A stretch of DNA of 64,000 nt from DLAJ01 sp964655525 (GTDB taxonomy: Bacteria > Bacillota > Clostridia > Lachnospirales > Lachnospiraceae): positions 71,598-135,597 of the forward strand of contig CAZZNE010000005.1 in NCBI GenBank assembly GCA_964655525.1, given 5' to 3'. Shown piece by piece: positions 1-9,414 of the stretch. Numbering within the stretch: the first letter of the stretch is position 1; each line of letters begins with the position of its first letter. The position numbers and the translations under genes are program-made. Under the pieces are notes generated by a model. It did not search any database. It worked only from the letters and a program-made list of their open reading frames with translations, and was not told where the DNA came from.

Positions 1-3000
1 AATACGGACGGTATATGGAGACAGGTGGATGACGAGGGAAATATAGAATTATGCTCATCCGATCGACGTTTTCCTACGGAAACGGCAAAGGCGCTTCTTG
101 CGAGGGCGTGCAATGTGGATCGAAGTGCGCGCCTGGCGGTGATCTTAGACAATGATGTTCGGAATAATCAGGTGGATGTCAATATACAGAAAGTGGCAGC
201 AATCCTTTGTCAGGAGGATCTCGCAGATGCGTATGCGTCGCTGAGTGAAGACGGCATGAGCTATGAGAAGGCATTCAGTTCTGTAGAATGGCAGAGGCTC
301 AATGTGCTTGCAATCTCCCGGAATGGCGGAAACTTTGTACATGACAATGTTTATTGTGTCAGTCATCAGGAAAGTGAATTTAGAAAATCGACCTATTCGA
401 CGGACAGTTTTGCGGTCAATCCGGAGAGTATGGCAATGCTGGCGAACGCGGATTTTGAGAACCGCTTTACGGATCGTGTGACAGACGAGGGCTTTGCGGA
501 GGTTTATCAGGCAATCCAAAAGGAGAATTATGAGCGTGCGCGTAACGGTGGGCAGGCGTCACTTGACGAATATGTCATGCCTGCGACGGCGGTTGCATAT
601 ATCCTAAACTATCGGGATTATGATCCGATCATTTATAAGGATAAAATCCGGGTATTGGAATTGGAGCCTTGCAGGGATTACACCTATTATTATGATGAGC
701 TTGACAATCCGACTTCCGAGGGAGAGATGGCAAGAAAGAAGAAGTTTGCAGAAGATTGGGCGCCCGATTTCCTCGATAAGCTAGAGGCGGATCCGGATGC
801 GATTACAATCGACGGCATGACGACCTCGGAGTTCTGCGGAAAGATTTTGGACATTTATGAGGAGTATGATGTCATCTATATCGGCTCCAATGACGGTATT
901 TTGCATACGGCGGATGTGGTGGCAGGCTTTAAGTGGGTGCCGATGGATGCCTATGATGGTACCATTTCTTCGTTCACGCTTCCGTGGGATTCGAGCCAGC
1001 GCTTTACTTACCATGACGGGAAATGGTATAAGCTTGAGGATTCGGGAGAGACGAAGCGGATCAGGGTTGGCAGTCCCGGTGGGGATTATCCTGTTAATAA
1101 TTGGGATCAGCTCTGGCTTAACGGCACGCAATGGAGATGGGTGGACTCGGATAGCAGATGGGAAATACGCGTTGACGGTAGTTGGGTGCCGTCGGATAAT
1201 CCGTACCCCAACTGGATTGGGAACTTCTCGCGGTGGGAGCAGGATGGAGAACATGTTTATTGCTATGATCACAGAGTTTCTTCTTGGTGTGAATTTTTGA
1301 AGCAATATAATGAAGTAGAGGCTACATCGAATGATAAACCGAACGGACCGGATGCGCCATGGTATGACAACGGGAGCGCCGAGACATCCGGGTGGTTGTG
1401 GAACAATCAAGTATGGGGGATGGATTGTAAGGTCAGCGAAAATGAGACGCAGAGGATAGAATCGCGCGGCTGGTATAAGAAGGAATATGTGGAGGCTGCT
1501 ACCTATACGACTTATTATGATGCGAATATGAACGGCATGCTGTATACCCATGTTGGGGATAAGATGAGATATGCGTTTGGTAATTATTACGGGCATCTTG
1601 TCAACGAAGCGGATTATGGCTACCGCAGCTCCGGAAATGATATTTTGGCTACGCAGGTGGAAGAATTGATTGATTATCTCAACGGCGGCAGTCTGGTCAT
1701 TCTGTCTTCAGATTTTATGACGACGGATGAAAACGGCAGGCAGATCCTCAACAGTTCTGACGTCAAGTATAAGACTGGGGCTCAGAGCTACTGCGGTATT
1801 ATGGACACCTCCTCCTATGTCTATCAGTTTGTGAGAAGCTGTTTTGAGCGGAAAACGGATGGCAGCGATGTGCCGAAGTATTCGAATCTGATCGTGGAGG
1901 ATTATGGAAACGGAGATTTGAGGGATACGGAGGCCTTTGTGGAAGCGTTGAATCAGCAGAAGGTGACGCTGAATCTGTACGCGATGCCGACGCAGTATGG
2001 CTATGAGGAGTGTGCGGTTAGCGGGACAACAGGCACCGTGACAAACAAATGGAACGGTCAGAAGGAAAGCTATACGCGGAACTACTCGCACGCTGTAACC
2101 CGAATTGATGAGGATACCCGTTCGTTGCTGCAAAAGGAGGCGGACGGAAGATATTATCTGAATTATGAGTTTATTATAGGAAACCTGAGCGCGATCGCGC
2201 CGCTGACAACACGCTATCATGTGCAGCTATTCCTTGATTCGAACAGCGACGGTATTTATAATACAGCGACAGAGGAGCTTGATGACATTACCGTCATCAA
2301 TGCGCAGACAGGTGCTGTGCTGGAGAGAGAGGGCGGCAGATACCAGCTGCAGATGAATGTGCCTTATCGGGTGCGCAGAGAATTACCGGATGGGTATGTC
2401 GGCTGTATCGGCTGGAAGCTGATGGTAACGCAGAATGGAAATGAGCATATCCATGATTCGGTGACGGGCTTAACGGCAGCGGCGGTGCAGCCGGGCTACA
2501 GCGATGAAGTCAATCCGCTTACGGGCAAGAAGATCATTCATGTGTTGCAGATCACGCCAACCTTATATGGTAATCCGATGGATTTGGAATTACAGACGGA
2601 TTTAACAAACGCATGGAGCGGGAACGGTAATTTCGATGAGGAGTGGTATGAGCTGTTGACAAATCTGCCGGATTTTGAGATTGATTTTGACTCGATCTAT
2701 TATTGGGATTTTGCGCATAGCTTCTTAAGACCGGGAGAGAGCGGATATGAAGCGCAGTATGACAATGGCGGCGTGGATGGAAAGCTGACCGGTCCGGACG
2801 GACGAAATGATTATCTGAATTTTTATCAATATGATATGGTCATTATCGGCTTTTGTGATATGGTTCCTTCCATTCCTTCCCAGGCGGCGGTGGAGGCGCT
2901 CCTGCGCTATGCCGATATGGGAAAGAGTATGCTCTTTACACATGATACAACCTATTCCGGGTGGGAAAGCAACGGCGATCCGAGTGATTTTACATTTGCT

Positions 3001-4221
3001 GCCGGTCTGGGTCAGACCTTTAGTATGAGTATCCGCGATCTGTGCGGTATGGATCGATATGGCGTATCCGTCGATTGGTATAACTATGACGAGACAACGG
3101 GAAGGGCGATGAATAACAAAGAAGGAAGCCCGATCCGTACGCCGAGTGCGCAGGCAAGCGCATACAATGCGTCAAGTGCTGCGTATCAGTGGTATGCGTC
3201 TCATCCCGGTGGGAACAGCCGTGACGTGGCATATGCGCCGGGAACGAATCAGACGATGATGGCGGCGCAGACGCAGGGACTTACATGGAGTATGACGGAT
3301 AATGAGTACTTTTATATGTATGACTGGGCGAGTCATGGAAAGATCACAATGCCGCATAAGAATCGTGATACGCTTGATGCGGCGGATACCAATACGGTAA
3401 CGCAGGTAAACGGCGGTATTATTACACAGTATCCGTATGACATCCCGCTTCGGATAGAAGTAGGTGATACCCACGCTCAGTATTATCAGCTGGATCTTGA
3501 GACCGACTGGGACGGAGACGGCAGGGGTGATGTGGTATGCTGGTATGCGATGTCAAGCTTAAATGATGGAGACTGGAATGATATTTATGATTTCTCTCCG
3601 AATGATGTAAGAAATAATTATTACATTTATAATAAGGGAAATATTACTTATACCGGAGTCGGTCATTCCGTGGATCACATTACATTGGATGAGAAAAAGC
3701 TGTTTATCAATACGTTCGTTGCAGCGTATAGCGCGGGTATCCGTAATCCTTCCGTGCGGATCGTGGAGAACGGTTCCGTAAATGCGCCGGATCTTGAGAA
3801 TGTGAGCATTCCGTTTAACGGCGTGGACGAGGAGACGGCCGGAACCTACCGCGTATACTATCAGGTAAAGGATAACAATATCACACAGGGAACGAGAAAC
3901 TTAAGTGTGAAGTACTATATTGGAAATCCGGCGGGCAGCGATACGGCTATTTATCGGACGGAGGAAATCCCCGCAGACCTGTTTGCAGACGGTGAGTTGA
4001 AGACCTATAGCGCGGATACCGGTCTGGAGGTAAGCTATGACGCGGTGCGAAGCGGTCACAGCTATTATGTGGATATACCGCTTACCAGGCTGCTGAACAA
4101 TGAGAGTTTTGATTTCTATGTGGAAGTTGACCTCTCGATGGCGGATGATCCGAGCAGGGTTGTGGCGTTTGACGTCGATAAGCTGACGATCGCAAAACTG
4201 AAAATGTTCTCGCTCGACTGA
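1..4221 (+). CDS. Large probably exported protein, 5'-truncated by the window edge (DUF5057-like?)
   Basis: The frame is open from base 1, so the true start lies upstream; the first in-frame start-like codon is the GTG at 25, which has no clear ribosome binding site. About 1,400 residues are visible. Two similar modules can be seen: VLELEP near residue 208 followed by YDVIYIG near 290, and VLQITP near residue 835 followed by YDMVIIGF near 938 and a helix plus LFTHD. This looks like a duplicated Rossmann/amidotransferase-like alpha/beta fold. A Trp-rich stretch (roughly residues 325-470) interrupts the first module. DSNSDG and DWDGDGRGD resemble calcium loops. The last 150 residues look like beta-sandwich. 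No anchor is visible at the C terminus. I think of DUF5057-type clostridial surface proteins, but that assignment is from memory of motif style only. Function unknown. Confidence 0.6.
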   Translation, partial: NTDGIWRQVDDEGNIELCSSDRRFPTETAKALLARACNVDRSARLAVILDNDVRNNQVDVNIQKVAAILCQEDLADAYASLSEDGMSYEKAFSSVEWQRLNVLAISRNGGNFVHDNVYCVSHQESEFRKSTYSTDSFAVNPESMAMLANADFENRFTDRVTDEGFAEVYQAIQKENYERARNGGQASLDEYVMPATAVAYILNYRDYDPIIYKDKIRVLELEPCRDYTYYYDELDNPTSEGEMARKKKFAEDWAPDFLDKLEADPDAITIDGMTTSEFCGKILDIYEEYDVIYIGSNDGILHTADVVAGFKWVPMDAYDGTISSFTLPWDSSQRFTYHDGKWYKLEDSGETKRIRVGSPGGDYPVNNWDQLWLNGTQWRWVDSDSRWEIRVDGSWVPSDNPYPNWIGNFSRWEQDGEHVYCYDHRVSSWCEFLKQYNEVEATSNDKPNGPDAPWYDNGSAETSGWLWNNQVWGMDCKVSENETQRIESRGWYKKEYVEAATYTTYYDANMNGMLYTHVGDKMRYAFGNYYGHLVNEADYGYRSSGNDILATQVEELIDYLNGGSLVILSSDFMTTDENGRQILNSSDVKYKTGAQSYCGIMDTSSYVYQFVRSCFERKTDGSDVPKYSNLIVEDYGNGDLRDTEAFVEALNQQKVTLNLYAMPTQYGYEECAVSGTTGTVTNKWNGQKESYTRNYSHAVTRIDEDTRSLLQKEADGRYYLNYEFIIGNLSAIAPLTTRYHVQLFLDSNSDGIYNTATEELDDITVINAQTGAVLEREGGRYQLQMNVPYRVRRELPDGYVGCIGWKLMVTQNGNEHIHDSVTGLTAAAVQPGYSDEVNPLTGKKIIHVLQITPTLYGNPMDLELQTDLTNAWSGNGNFDEEWYELLTNLPDFEIDFDSIYYWDFAHSFLRPGESGYEAQYDNGGVDGKLTGPDGRNDYLNFYQYDMVIIGFCDMVPSIPSQAAVEALLRYADMGKSMLFTHDTTYSGWESNGDPSDFTFAAGLGQTFSMSIRDLCGMDRYGVSVDWYNYDETTGRAMNNKEGSPIRTPSAQASAYNASSAAYQWYASHPGGNSRDVAYAPGTNQTMMAAQTQGLTWSMTDNEYFYMYDWASHGKITMPHKNRDTLDAADTNTVTQVNGGIITQYPYDIPLRIEVGDTHAQYYQLDLETDWDGDGRGDVVCWYAMSSLNDGDWNDIYDFSPNDVRNNYYIYNKGNITYTGVGHSVDHITLDEKKLFINTFVAAYSAGIRNPSVRIVENGSVNAPDLENVSIPFNGVDEETAGTYRVYYQVKDNNITQGTRNLSVKYYIGNPAGSDTAIYRTEEIPADLFADGELKTYSADTGLEVSYDAVRSGHSYYVDIPLTRLLNNESFDFYVEVDLSMADDPSRVVAFDVDKLTIAKLKMFSLD

Positions 4222-4265
4222 TGAACGGAGGACGTAGGAACAAAATGCAATAAAAACGGATCAGG

Positions 4266-4299
4266 CTCCGGGAAAGCAGAAATGCTTTCCCGGAGTTTT
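4266..4299 (+). terminator. Rho-independent terminator after the large protein
   Basis: A perfect 13-bp stem (4266-4278 with 4283-4295) closed by a GAAA tetraloop is followed by TTTT. It lies 45 bases after the stop codon and separates the large protein from the flagellar operon. Confidence 0.9.
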
Positions 4300-4369
4300 G
4301 CGCAAGGAAAGTGTAGGATAATATGGAATATCCAATTCCATCCAATTCGAATCTGTGACTAATTGTTCA

Positions 4370-4398
4370 TTGCAGAACGTACTATTTTTTCATATAAT
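4370..4398 (+). promoter_or_regulatory. Candidate distal sigma-A promoter P1 of the fla/che operon
   Basis: TTGCAG at 4370-4375, a 17-base spacer and a perfect TATAAT at 4393-4398. The -35 box is only a half match. A transcript from here would run through the long hairpin at 4457-4520 before reaching flgB. Confidence 0.5.
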
Positions 4399-4456
4399 AG
4401 AAACATAATAGCAATTTTGAGAATTACATAACAGTCACAAGGCGGTGACAGAATGC

Positions 4457-4530
4457 AAAAAAAGGATTTTTGATGGGGCAGGGGAGTCTGAATGCCCCTC
4501 GTTTCAAATATCCTTTTTTATGGTTTTTTT
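4457..4530 (+). promoter_or_regulatory. Long hairpin with T-tract upstream of flgB (attenuator or terminator)
   Basis: An outer arm of A-tract plus AGGAT (about 4458-4467) pairs with ATCCTTTTTT (about 4510-4519), TTTTGA pairs with TCAAA, and an inner GGGGCA (4475-4480) pairs with TGCCCC (4493-4498). Two T-runs follow (4514-4519 and 4524-4530). It lies between promoters P1 and P2, so it could terminate P1 transcripts or act as a conditional leader. The pairing is seen; regulation is inferred. Confidence 0.5.
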
Positions 4531-4541
4531 GTGAAAAAAGC

Positions 4542-4569
4542 TTGTCTTTTTGAATAAAAGACCTATAAT
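4542..4569 (+). promoter_or_regulatory. Candidate proximal sigma-A promoter P2 of the fla/che operon
   Basis: TTGTCT at 4542-4547, a 16-base spacer and a perfect TATAAT at 4564-4569. Transcription would begin near 4576, which rules out any flgB start upstream of that point and supports the ATG at 4655. Confidence 0.6.
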
Positions 4570-4654
4570 GGATAGTGAGAGTCTGTTTGATCCGGCAGAC
4601 GGATACCACGAACAGGCGGAAAAGACAGTACAGGAAAGGCGTGAGGGAATAGGG

Positions 4655-5044
4655 ATGTTTAAGAGCGATGTATTTGATTATATCAATGTATTAGACAGAG
4701 CGGCGGATGCCTCATGGACGAGACATGAGCTGATCTCACATAATATTGCAAATGACGATACGCCCGGTTATAAGAGGCAGGACATCAATTTTGAGAGAGA
4801 GCTTCGGCGTGCGCTCGGCAACTCACGGTATCAGACCATGGACGAAAAGGTGAGAAATTTAAGGTCCGGCGAGTTAGAGGGGCGGGTTTATACGGACGGC
4901 AGGAATTATTCTTACCGTTATGACGGAAATAATGTGGATATTGATGCGGAGAATACCTATCTTGCGGAGAATCAGATTACATATAATGCTTTGATAACGA
5001 GCATTAAACAGGAATTCAGCGACTTAAAAGCCGTGATCAAATAG
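4655..5044 (+). CDS. flgB: Flagellar basal-body rod protein FlgB
   Basis: FlgB forms the proximal rod of the flagellar basal body and is exported by the flagellar type III system. The start at 4655 gives 129 residues, the usual FlgB size, beginning MFKSDVFDYI as in clostridial relatives; in-frame codons further upstream overlap promoter P2 and are rejected. The rod signature is clear near residues 27-46: ISHNIANDDTPGYKR, the N-terminal coiled-coil/SNL-like motif of rod and hook proteins. The C-terminal helix (AENQITYNALITSI) is also typical. It is the first gene of the operon, 12 bases before flgC. Confidence 0.95.
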   Translation: MFKSDVFDYINVLDRAADASWTRHELISHNIANDDTPGYKRQDINFERELRRALGNSRYQTMDEKVRNLRSGELEGRVYTDGRNYSYRYDGNNVDIDAENTYLAENQITYNALITSIKQEFSDLKAVIK

Positions 5045-5056
5045 GAGGGGTAAGAG

Positions 5057-5509
5057 ATGGGAATGTTTGATGCGTTTGCGATCAGCGGTTCCGGTTTGAC
5101 GGCACAGCGTTATCGCATGGATATTATTGCAGAGAATCTGGCAAATGTGGATACGACAAGGACACAGGACGGTACACCGTACCGCAGAAAAGTCGTGACA
5201 TTTGAAGAACGCGGTGGTTCGCAGGGAACGTCGTTCGGGCATGCGTTGAGCAGGGCTTCGCGCAACTATATCGGTCTTGGTGTACGTGTGGACGGCGTAT
5301 ATGAGGATACGTGGTCGGATATGGTTATGGCTTACGATCCTTCGCATCCTGATGCGGATGAGAACGGCTATGTTATTTATCCGAATGTGAAGACGGTACA
5401 GGAAATGACGGACTTAATTGACGCAAGCCGCTCCTATGAAGCGAATGCAACGGCATTTCAGGCGAGCAAGAGCATGGCGATGAAGGCGCTTGAGATCGGC
5501 GGACAATAA
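5057..5509 (+). CDS. flgC: Flagellar basal-body rod protein FlgC
   Basis: FlgC is the second proximal rod protein, exported and assembled between FlgB and FlgF/FlgG. A GGAGGGG ribosome binding site precedes the ATG at 5057. The N terminus carries the rod motif MDIIAENLANVDTTRT near residues 19-34, and the C terminus has the paired helix around MTDLIDASRSYEANATAFQ. The 150-residue length fits the family. It follows flgB and precedes fliE, the standard fla/che order in Firmicutes. Confidence 0.96.
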   Translation: MGMFDAFAISGSGLTAQRYRMDIIAENLANVDTTRTQDGTPYRRKVVTFEERGGSQGTSFGHALSRASRNYIGLGVRVDGVYEDTWSDMVMAYDPSHPDADENGYVIYPNVKTVQEMTDLIDASRSYEANATAFQASKSMAMKALEIGGQ

Positions 5510-5547
5510 GATGGACTGAAAGAATTACATAAAAGGGAGTCATAACC

Positions 5548-5904
5548 ATGGACATACAATCATTATATAATGTTGGGGATACGAGGGTAATATCCTCCCA
5601 GAACACCCATATGATCAAGCAGCTGGATGAAAAGGGCGAGCTGAGCATACTCGGAGAAGATAAAAGTGACGCCAATTCAATGTTTCGGAATATCCTTAAT
5701 TCTGCGATCAACAGCATTAATGTGACAAACGGCTATCTTTCCGATGCGGAAAATGAGAAGATCAAGCTGGCGCTTGGCGAGACGCAAAACGCGCATGATC
5801 TGACCATTGCCCTGTCTAAGGCATCCACGGCGCTGCAATATACGGTCGCGGTCAGGGATCGTTTTCTTGATGCGTATAAAGAGATTATGCAGATCAACGT
5901 ATAG
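5548..5904 (+). CDS. fliE: Flagellar hook-basal body protein FliE
   Basis: FliE links the MS ring to the proximal rod and is among the first exported flagellar proteins. The 118-residue protein has the conserved C-terminal half of the family: KLALGETQNAHDLTIALSKA followed by LQYTVAVRDRFLDAYKEIMQINV-type residues near the end. The first 45 residues are variable, as usual. The ribosome binding site AAAAGGGAG lies before the ATG at 5548. It is flanked by flgC and fliF, which fixes the identity. Confidence 0.95.
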   Translation: MDIQSLYNVGDTRVISSQNTHMIKQLDEKGELSILGEDKSDANSMFRNILNSAINSINVTNGYLSDAENEKIKLALGETQNAHDLTIALSKASTALQYTVAVRDRFLDAYKEIMQINV

Positions 5905-5927
5905 TTTCTTGAGGGGAGATACATATC

Positions 5928-7526
5928 ATGATTGAGAGTATAAAACAATTTCCGAAGCGCTTTTTGGAATGGTGGAATAAGTTTACGGTCAAGCAGCGCT
6001 TTATTATCATGGGCGCGGTAGCGGCGGTTCTTACCGGACTGATCGTGTTGGTTCTCGTACTGAATAAGCCGAAATACGTAGAGCTGATCACCTGTGATTC
6101 GACGAAGCAGGCATCGGAGGTGACAGCACTTTTAGCGGATGCGTCATTGACATACCGTGTGGACGAAAATGCGCTGAAGGTCGAGATCCTGAAAGGACAG
6201 CTTTCCGACGCGAGACTGCTTCTTGGAGAAAACGGGATACCGAGTACCTCTTATACGCTTGCTGAGGCGCTCAGCGGCGGCTTAAGTACGACGGAATCCG
6301 ATAAGGAAAAGAAGTATCAGCTTTATATGCAGAGCGAGCTCGAGGAGGACTTAGAGTGCTTCGAATTTGTTCAGTCTGCAACCGTGAACCTGAATGTGCC
6401 GCGAGATGACGGAACACTGATTTCTACGGGAGCAGAGACGACTGCGACTGTTATTTTGACCTTAAAATCGGAAATGACACTGGATATGGCGCAGGGAGTA
6501 GCGCGCGCGGTTCAGACGGCGCTTGGTAATGCCACAACGGATAATATCACCATCTTAGATGCCGAGGGAAACTCCTACTTTGTAGGCGGGGAAGATACCT
6601 CGGCTATTGGCACGGCCAATAATCAGCTCACGATCAAGCAGCAGATGGAAAATACTGTGACGGCGCAGGTACGCAACGTCTTAAATGGAACGGGAGAATT
6701 TAGCGCAATCTCTGTCGCACCGAACTTAGATATTGATTTTTCTACCACAGACCTTACATGGCATAATTACGGAGTACCGGACGGTATGAGTCAGGGGTAC
6801 TATTCCAGTGAGCGGCAATATACCTCGTCAGCAACGAGCGGCGGGGGCGGCGTGCCGGGAACGACGTCGAATGACGAAACGGTAACTTATGATATTAATG
6901 TAGACGGTACGACCTCGGAAGAAGTCGAGGAATATGACAGGCAGTATGTAGTGGATGAGGAAATCGGCACTCAGACAGTGCCGCCCGGTGTGATCAAGTA
7001 TGACACATCTTCGCTTGCAATCTCGGCGGTGAAGTATAATATCATCAGGGAAGAAGATGCGCGTGATCAGGGTCTTTTAGACGGTATTTCGTGGTCGGAG
7101 TACAAGAATCAGAACTCCGAGCGCACGAAGCTTGAGATAGATGAAGACTGGGTCGCGATGGCGGCGAGTGCGACGGGAATTCCGGCAGGAAATATTACGT
7201 TTGTTTTGTACAGTGAGAATATGTTTATTGATGCGGAGGGTTCTTCCATTCATGCATCAGATGTTCTGACAGTATTATTGATCATCATTATCCTTGCATT
7301 GCTCGCGTTTGTCGTGCTGCGGAGTATGCGCGGAGAAAAGAGAACGGACGAGGAGGAGGAGCTGTCGGTGGAATCCCTGCTGCAGTCTACTCCCGTGGAA
7401 GAGCTTGAGGATATTGAGGTAGAAGAAAAATCAGAGGTTCGCAGACTGATCGATAAATTTGTCGATGATAATCCGGAAGCGGCGGCAAATCTTTTGCGGA
7501 ATTGGCTGAATGAGGACTGGGGGTAA
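5928..7526 (+). CDS. fliF: Flagellar MS-ring protein FliF
   Basis: FliF forms the MS ring in the cytoplasmic membrane around the export gate and carries the FliG rotor. The 532-residue protein has a first membrane segment near residues 26-46, the YscJ-type ring-building region (around LYMQSELEEDLECFEFVQSA), a Gly/Thr/Ser-rich loop near 295-320, a second membrane segment near 445-465, and an acidic C-terminal tail that ends in LRNWLNEDWG. That last short helix is the FliG-binding site of the family. The gene is 6 bases upstream of fliG, in keeping with assembly of a FliF-FliG unit. Confidence 0.97.
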   Translation: MIESIKQFPKRFLEWWNKFTVKQRFIIMGAVAAVLTGLIVLVLVLNKPKYVELITCDSTKQASEVTALLADASLTYRVDENALKVEILKGQLSDARLLLGENGIPSTSYTLAEALSGGLSTTESDKEKKYQLYMQSELEEDLECFEFVQSATVNLNVPRDDGTLISTGAETTATVILTLKSEMTLDMAQGVARAVQTALGNATTDNITILDAEGNSYFVGGEDTSAIGTANNQLTIKQQMENTVTAQVRNVLNGTGEFSAISVAPNLDIDFSTTDLTWHNYGVPDGMSQGYYSSERQYTSSATSGGGGVPGTTSNDETVTYDINVDGTTSEEVEEYDRQYVVDEEIGTQTVPPGVIKYDTSSLAISAVKYNIIREEDARDQGLLDGISWSEYKNQNSERTKLEIDEDWVAMAASATGIPAGNITFVLYSENMFIDAEGSSIHASDVLTVLLIIIILALLAFVVLRSMRGEKRTDEEEELSVESLLQSTPVEELEDIEVEEKSEVRRLIDKFVDDNPEAAANLLRNWLNEDWG

Positions 7527-7532
7527 ACCTTT

Positions 7533-8543
7533 GTGGCAACGAAAGATTCGATAACCGGGCTGCAAAAAGCGGCAATTTTGTTGATTGCATTAGGACCGGA
7601 AAAATCGGCTAATATTTTCAAACATTTGAAAGAGGAAGAAATTGAGGAGCTGACCTTAGAGATCGCAAACACGAGGAGTATCACGCCGCAGGTCAAGGAG
7701 GAGGTCGTTACGGAATTTTATGATCTCTGTCTGGCACAGCAGTATATTGCGGAGGGAGGTATTACCTACGCGAAGGAACTCTTGGAGAAGGCGCTTGGCA
7801 GCGACAAGGCAATGGATGTCATCGGAAAACTGACGGCTTCCTTACAGGTAAAACCGTTCGAGTTTGTGCGCAAGACGGACGCGTCTCAATTACTGAACTT
7901 TATTCAGGACGAACATCCGCAGACCATCGCGTTGATTTTGTCCTATTTGTCGGCTCAGCAGGCTGCATTGATCGTATCAGCGCTGCCGCCTGACAGGCAA
8001 TCCGATGTCGCAAAGCGTATTGCGATGATGGACAGAACAAGTCCCGATGTCATTAAGGAAGTGGAAAAAGTGCTGGAATCAAAGCTGGCAAGTCTGGTAA
8101 ATCAGGATTACACGATCATTGGCGGCGTCGATGCAGTCGTAGAGATCCTGAATACGGTAGACCGCGGAACAGAAAAGCATATCATGGAAACACTGGAAAT
8201 CGAAGATCCCGAGCTGGCGGACGAGATCAGAAAGAAGATGTTCGTATTCGAGGATATTCTGCTGCTTGATGATCGCGCGATCCAGCGCGTGCTGCGTGAG
8301 GTGGAGAACAGTGATCTTGCGGTTGCCTTAAAGGGTGCCAATGAGGAAGTGCAGAATGCGATCTTTGGCAACCTCTCCAAGCGTTTGGCGGCAATGATCA
8401 AAGAGGATATGGAATTTATGGGTCCTGTCCGTATGAAGGACGTGGAAGAAGCACAGCAGAAGATCGTGAACATTATCAGAAAACTTGAGGATTCTGCTGA
8501 AATCGTAATCTCCAGAGGCGGAGGTGACGAGATCATTGTATAG
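7533..8543 (+). CDS. fliG: Flagellar motor switch protein FliG
   Basis: FliG is the rotor protein that binds FliF, FliM and the MotA stator and is needed for torque and switching. The start is GTG at 7533. The N domain (FliF binding) opens with ITGLQKAAILLIALG; the middle domain has the EHPQTIALILSYL motif near residue 127 (FliM contact); the C-terminal domain has DDRAIQRVLREVENSDLAVA with the charged residues that meet the stator. The length of 336 residues is normal. The 3' end overlaps the start of fliH. Confidence 0.97.
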   Translation: MATKDSITGLQKAAILLIALGPEKSANIFKHLKEEEIEELTLEIANTRSITPQVKEEVVTEFYDLCLAQQYIAEGGITYAKELLEKALGSDKAMDVIGKLTASLQVKPFEFVRKTDASQLLNFIQDEHPQTIALILSYLSAQQAALIVSALPPDRQSDVAKRIAMMDRTSPDVIKEVEKVLESKLASLVNQDYTIIGGVDAVVEILNTVDRGTEKHIMETLEIEDPELADEIRKKMFVFEDILLLDDRAIQRVLREVENSDLAVALKGANEEVQNAIFGNLSKRLAAMIKEDMEFMGPVRMKDVEEAQQKIVNIIRKLEDSAEIVISRGGGDEIIV

Positions 8544-9402
8544 CAGTCTGATCAAATCAAACCTGACAGTCGTGCAGGATGAAGAAAAAATCGTAATCGA
8601 TACCAATGCGCTCATCGCGCAAAAGCTGGAGGCGTTATCAGGCGACACGTTTTATACGGCGGCGGATTCGGATGCCTATCCGGATCAGGGCGTGTCGGAA
8701 ACGGAGGATGACGGACTATCGGAGTTGTTCGGAGAAACACCGCCGGAAGGCGGCGGTTTTAAGCCGGGTATTCAGGCGGAGCCGATCGAACTGATCAAGG
8801 AGGATAGTGGTCCGTCTCCGGAGGAGCTGCTTGCCGAGGCGCGCGAGGAGATCGCACAAATGCAGCAGGATGCGGCAAGACAGATTGAGCAGCAGCGGGA
8901 AACGGCGCTTGCCGAGGCAAAACGCGAGGGATATGATGCAGGCTATCGCGAGGGCATGCATCAGGTGGAGCAGATCAAAGAGGAACTGGCGGAGACACAG
9001 CGGCAGTTGACGTCGGATTATGAGCAGAAGCTGAGTGAATTAGAGCCGCTCTTTATCGAAAAACTTACGGGCATTTATGAGCACATCTTCAAAGTCAATA
9101 TGATGTCGGATAAGCAGGTGCTTTTGTATCTTGCGGAAAACGTCATCCGCAACGTGGAGGGGAACAGAGAGTTTTTTGTTCATGTATCCAAGGAAGATTA
9201 TGCGGCAGTGAATATGCAGAAAAAACAGCTTGAAGCGGCGGCCGCAGGCGCGAATACGTCTGTGGAGGTCGTGCAGGATACCACGCTTTCGGAGGGCGAG
9301 TGCATGATTGAGACGGAAGGCGGTATTTTTGACTGCGGTTTGGGTACACAGCTCGCTGAATTAAAAAAGCAGCTGTTACTGTTGGCATATTCGGGAGAAT
9401 AG
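8536..9402 (+). CDS. fliH: Flagellar export ATPase regulator FliH
   Basis: FliH dimers tether and regulate the FliI ATPase of the flagellar export apparatus. I place the start at the TTG at 8536: a GGAGGTGA ribosome binding site at 8519-8526 lies 9 bases upstream, and the resulting N terminus (MYSSLIKSNLTV) looks like that of clostridial FliH. A GTG at 8524 sits inside that ribosome binding site and is less likely. Residues about 85-165 form a long Ala/Glu/Gln coiled coil with Gly-containing repeats (EGYDAGYREGM), and the C-terminal 100 residues hold the FliH/V-ATPase-E-like domain. It overlaps fliG by 8 bases. Confidence 0.93.
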   Translation: MYSSLIKSNLTVVQDEEKIVIDTNALIAQKLEALSGDTFYTAADSDAYPDQGVSETEDDGLSELFGETPPEGGGFKPGIQAEPIELIKEDSGPSPEELLAEAREEIAQMQQDAARQIEQQRETALAEAKREGYDAGYREGMHQVEQIKEELAETQRQLTSDYEQKLSELEPLFIEKLTGIYEHIFKVNMMSDKQVLLYLAENVIRNVEGNREFFVHVSKEDYAAVNMQKKQLEAAAAGANTSVEVVQDTTLSEGECMIETEGGIFDCGLGTQLAELKKQLLLLAYSGE

Positions 9403-9414
9403 CACAGAAAACAT

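Noticed and set aside
857..1300. Overlapping + strand frame within the large surface protein
   Set aside because: An out-of-frame shadow without a ribosome binding site; the main frame is continuous and domain-like throughout.
4457..4530. C. difficile-type invertible flagellar switch upstream of flgB
   Set aside because: The inverted repeat arms are A/T-tract based with an inner stem and only about 30 bases between arms, and no recombinase gene is nearby; a terminator or attenuator fits better.
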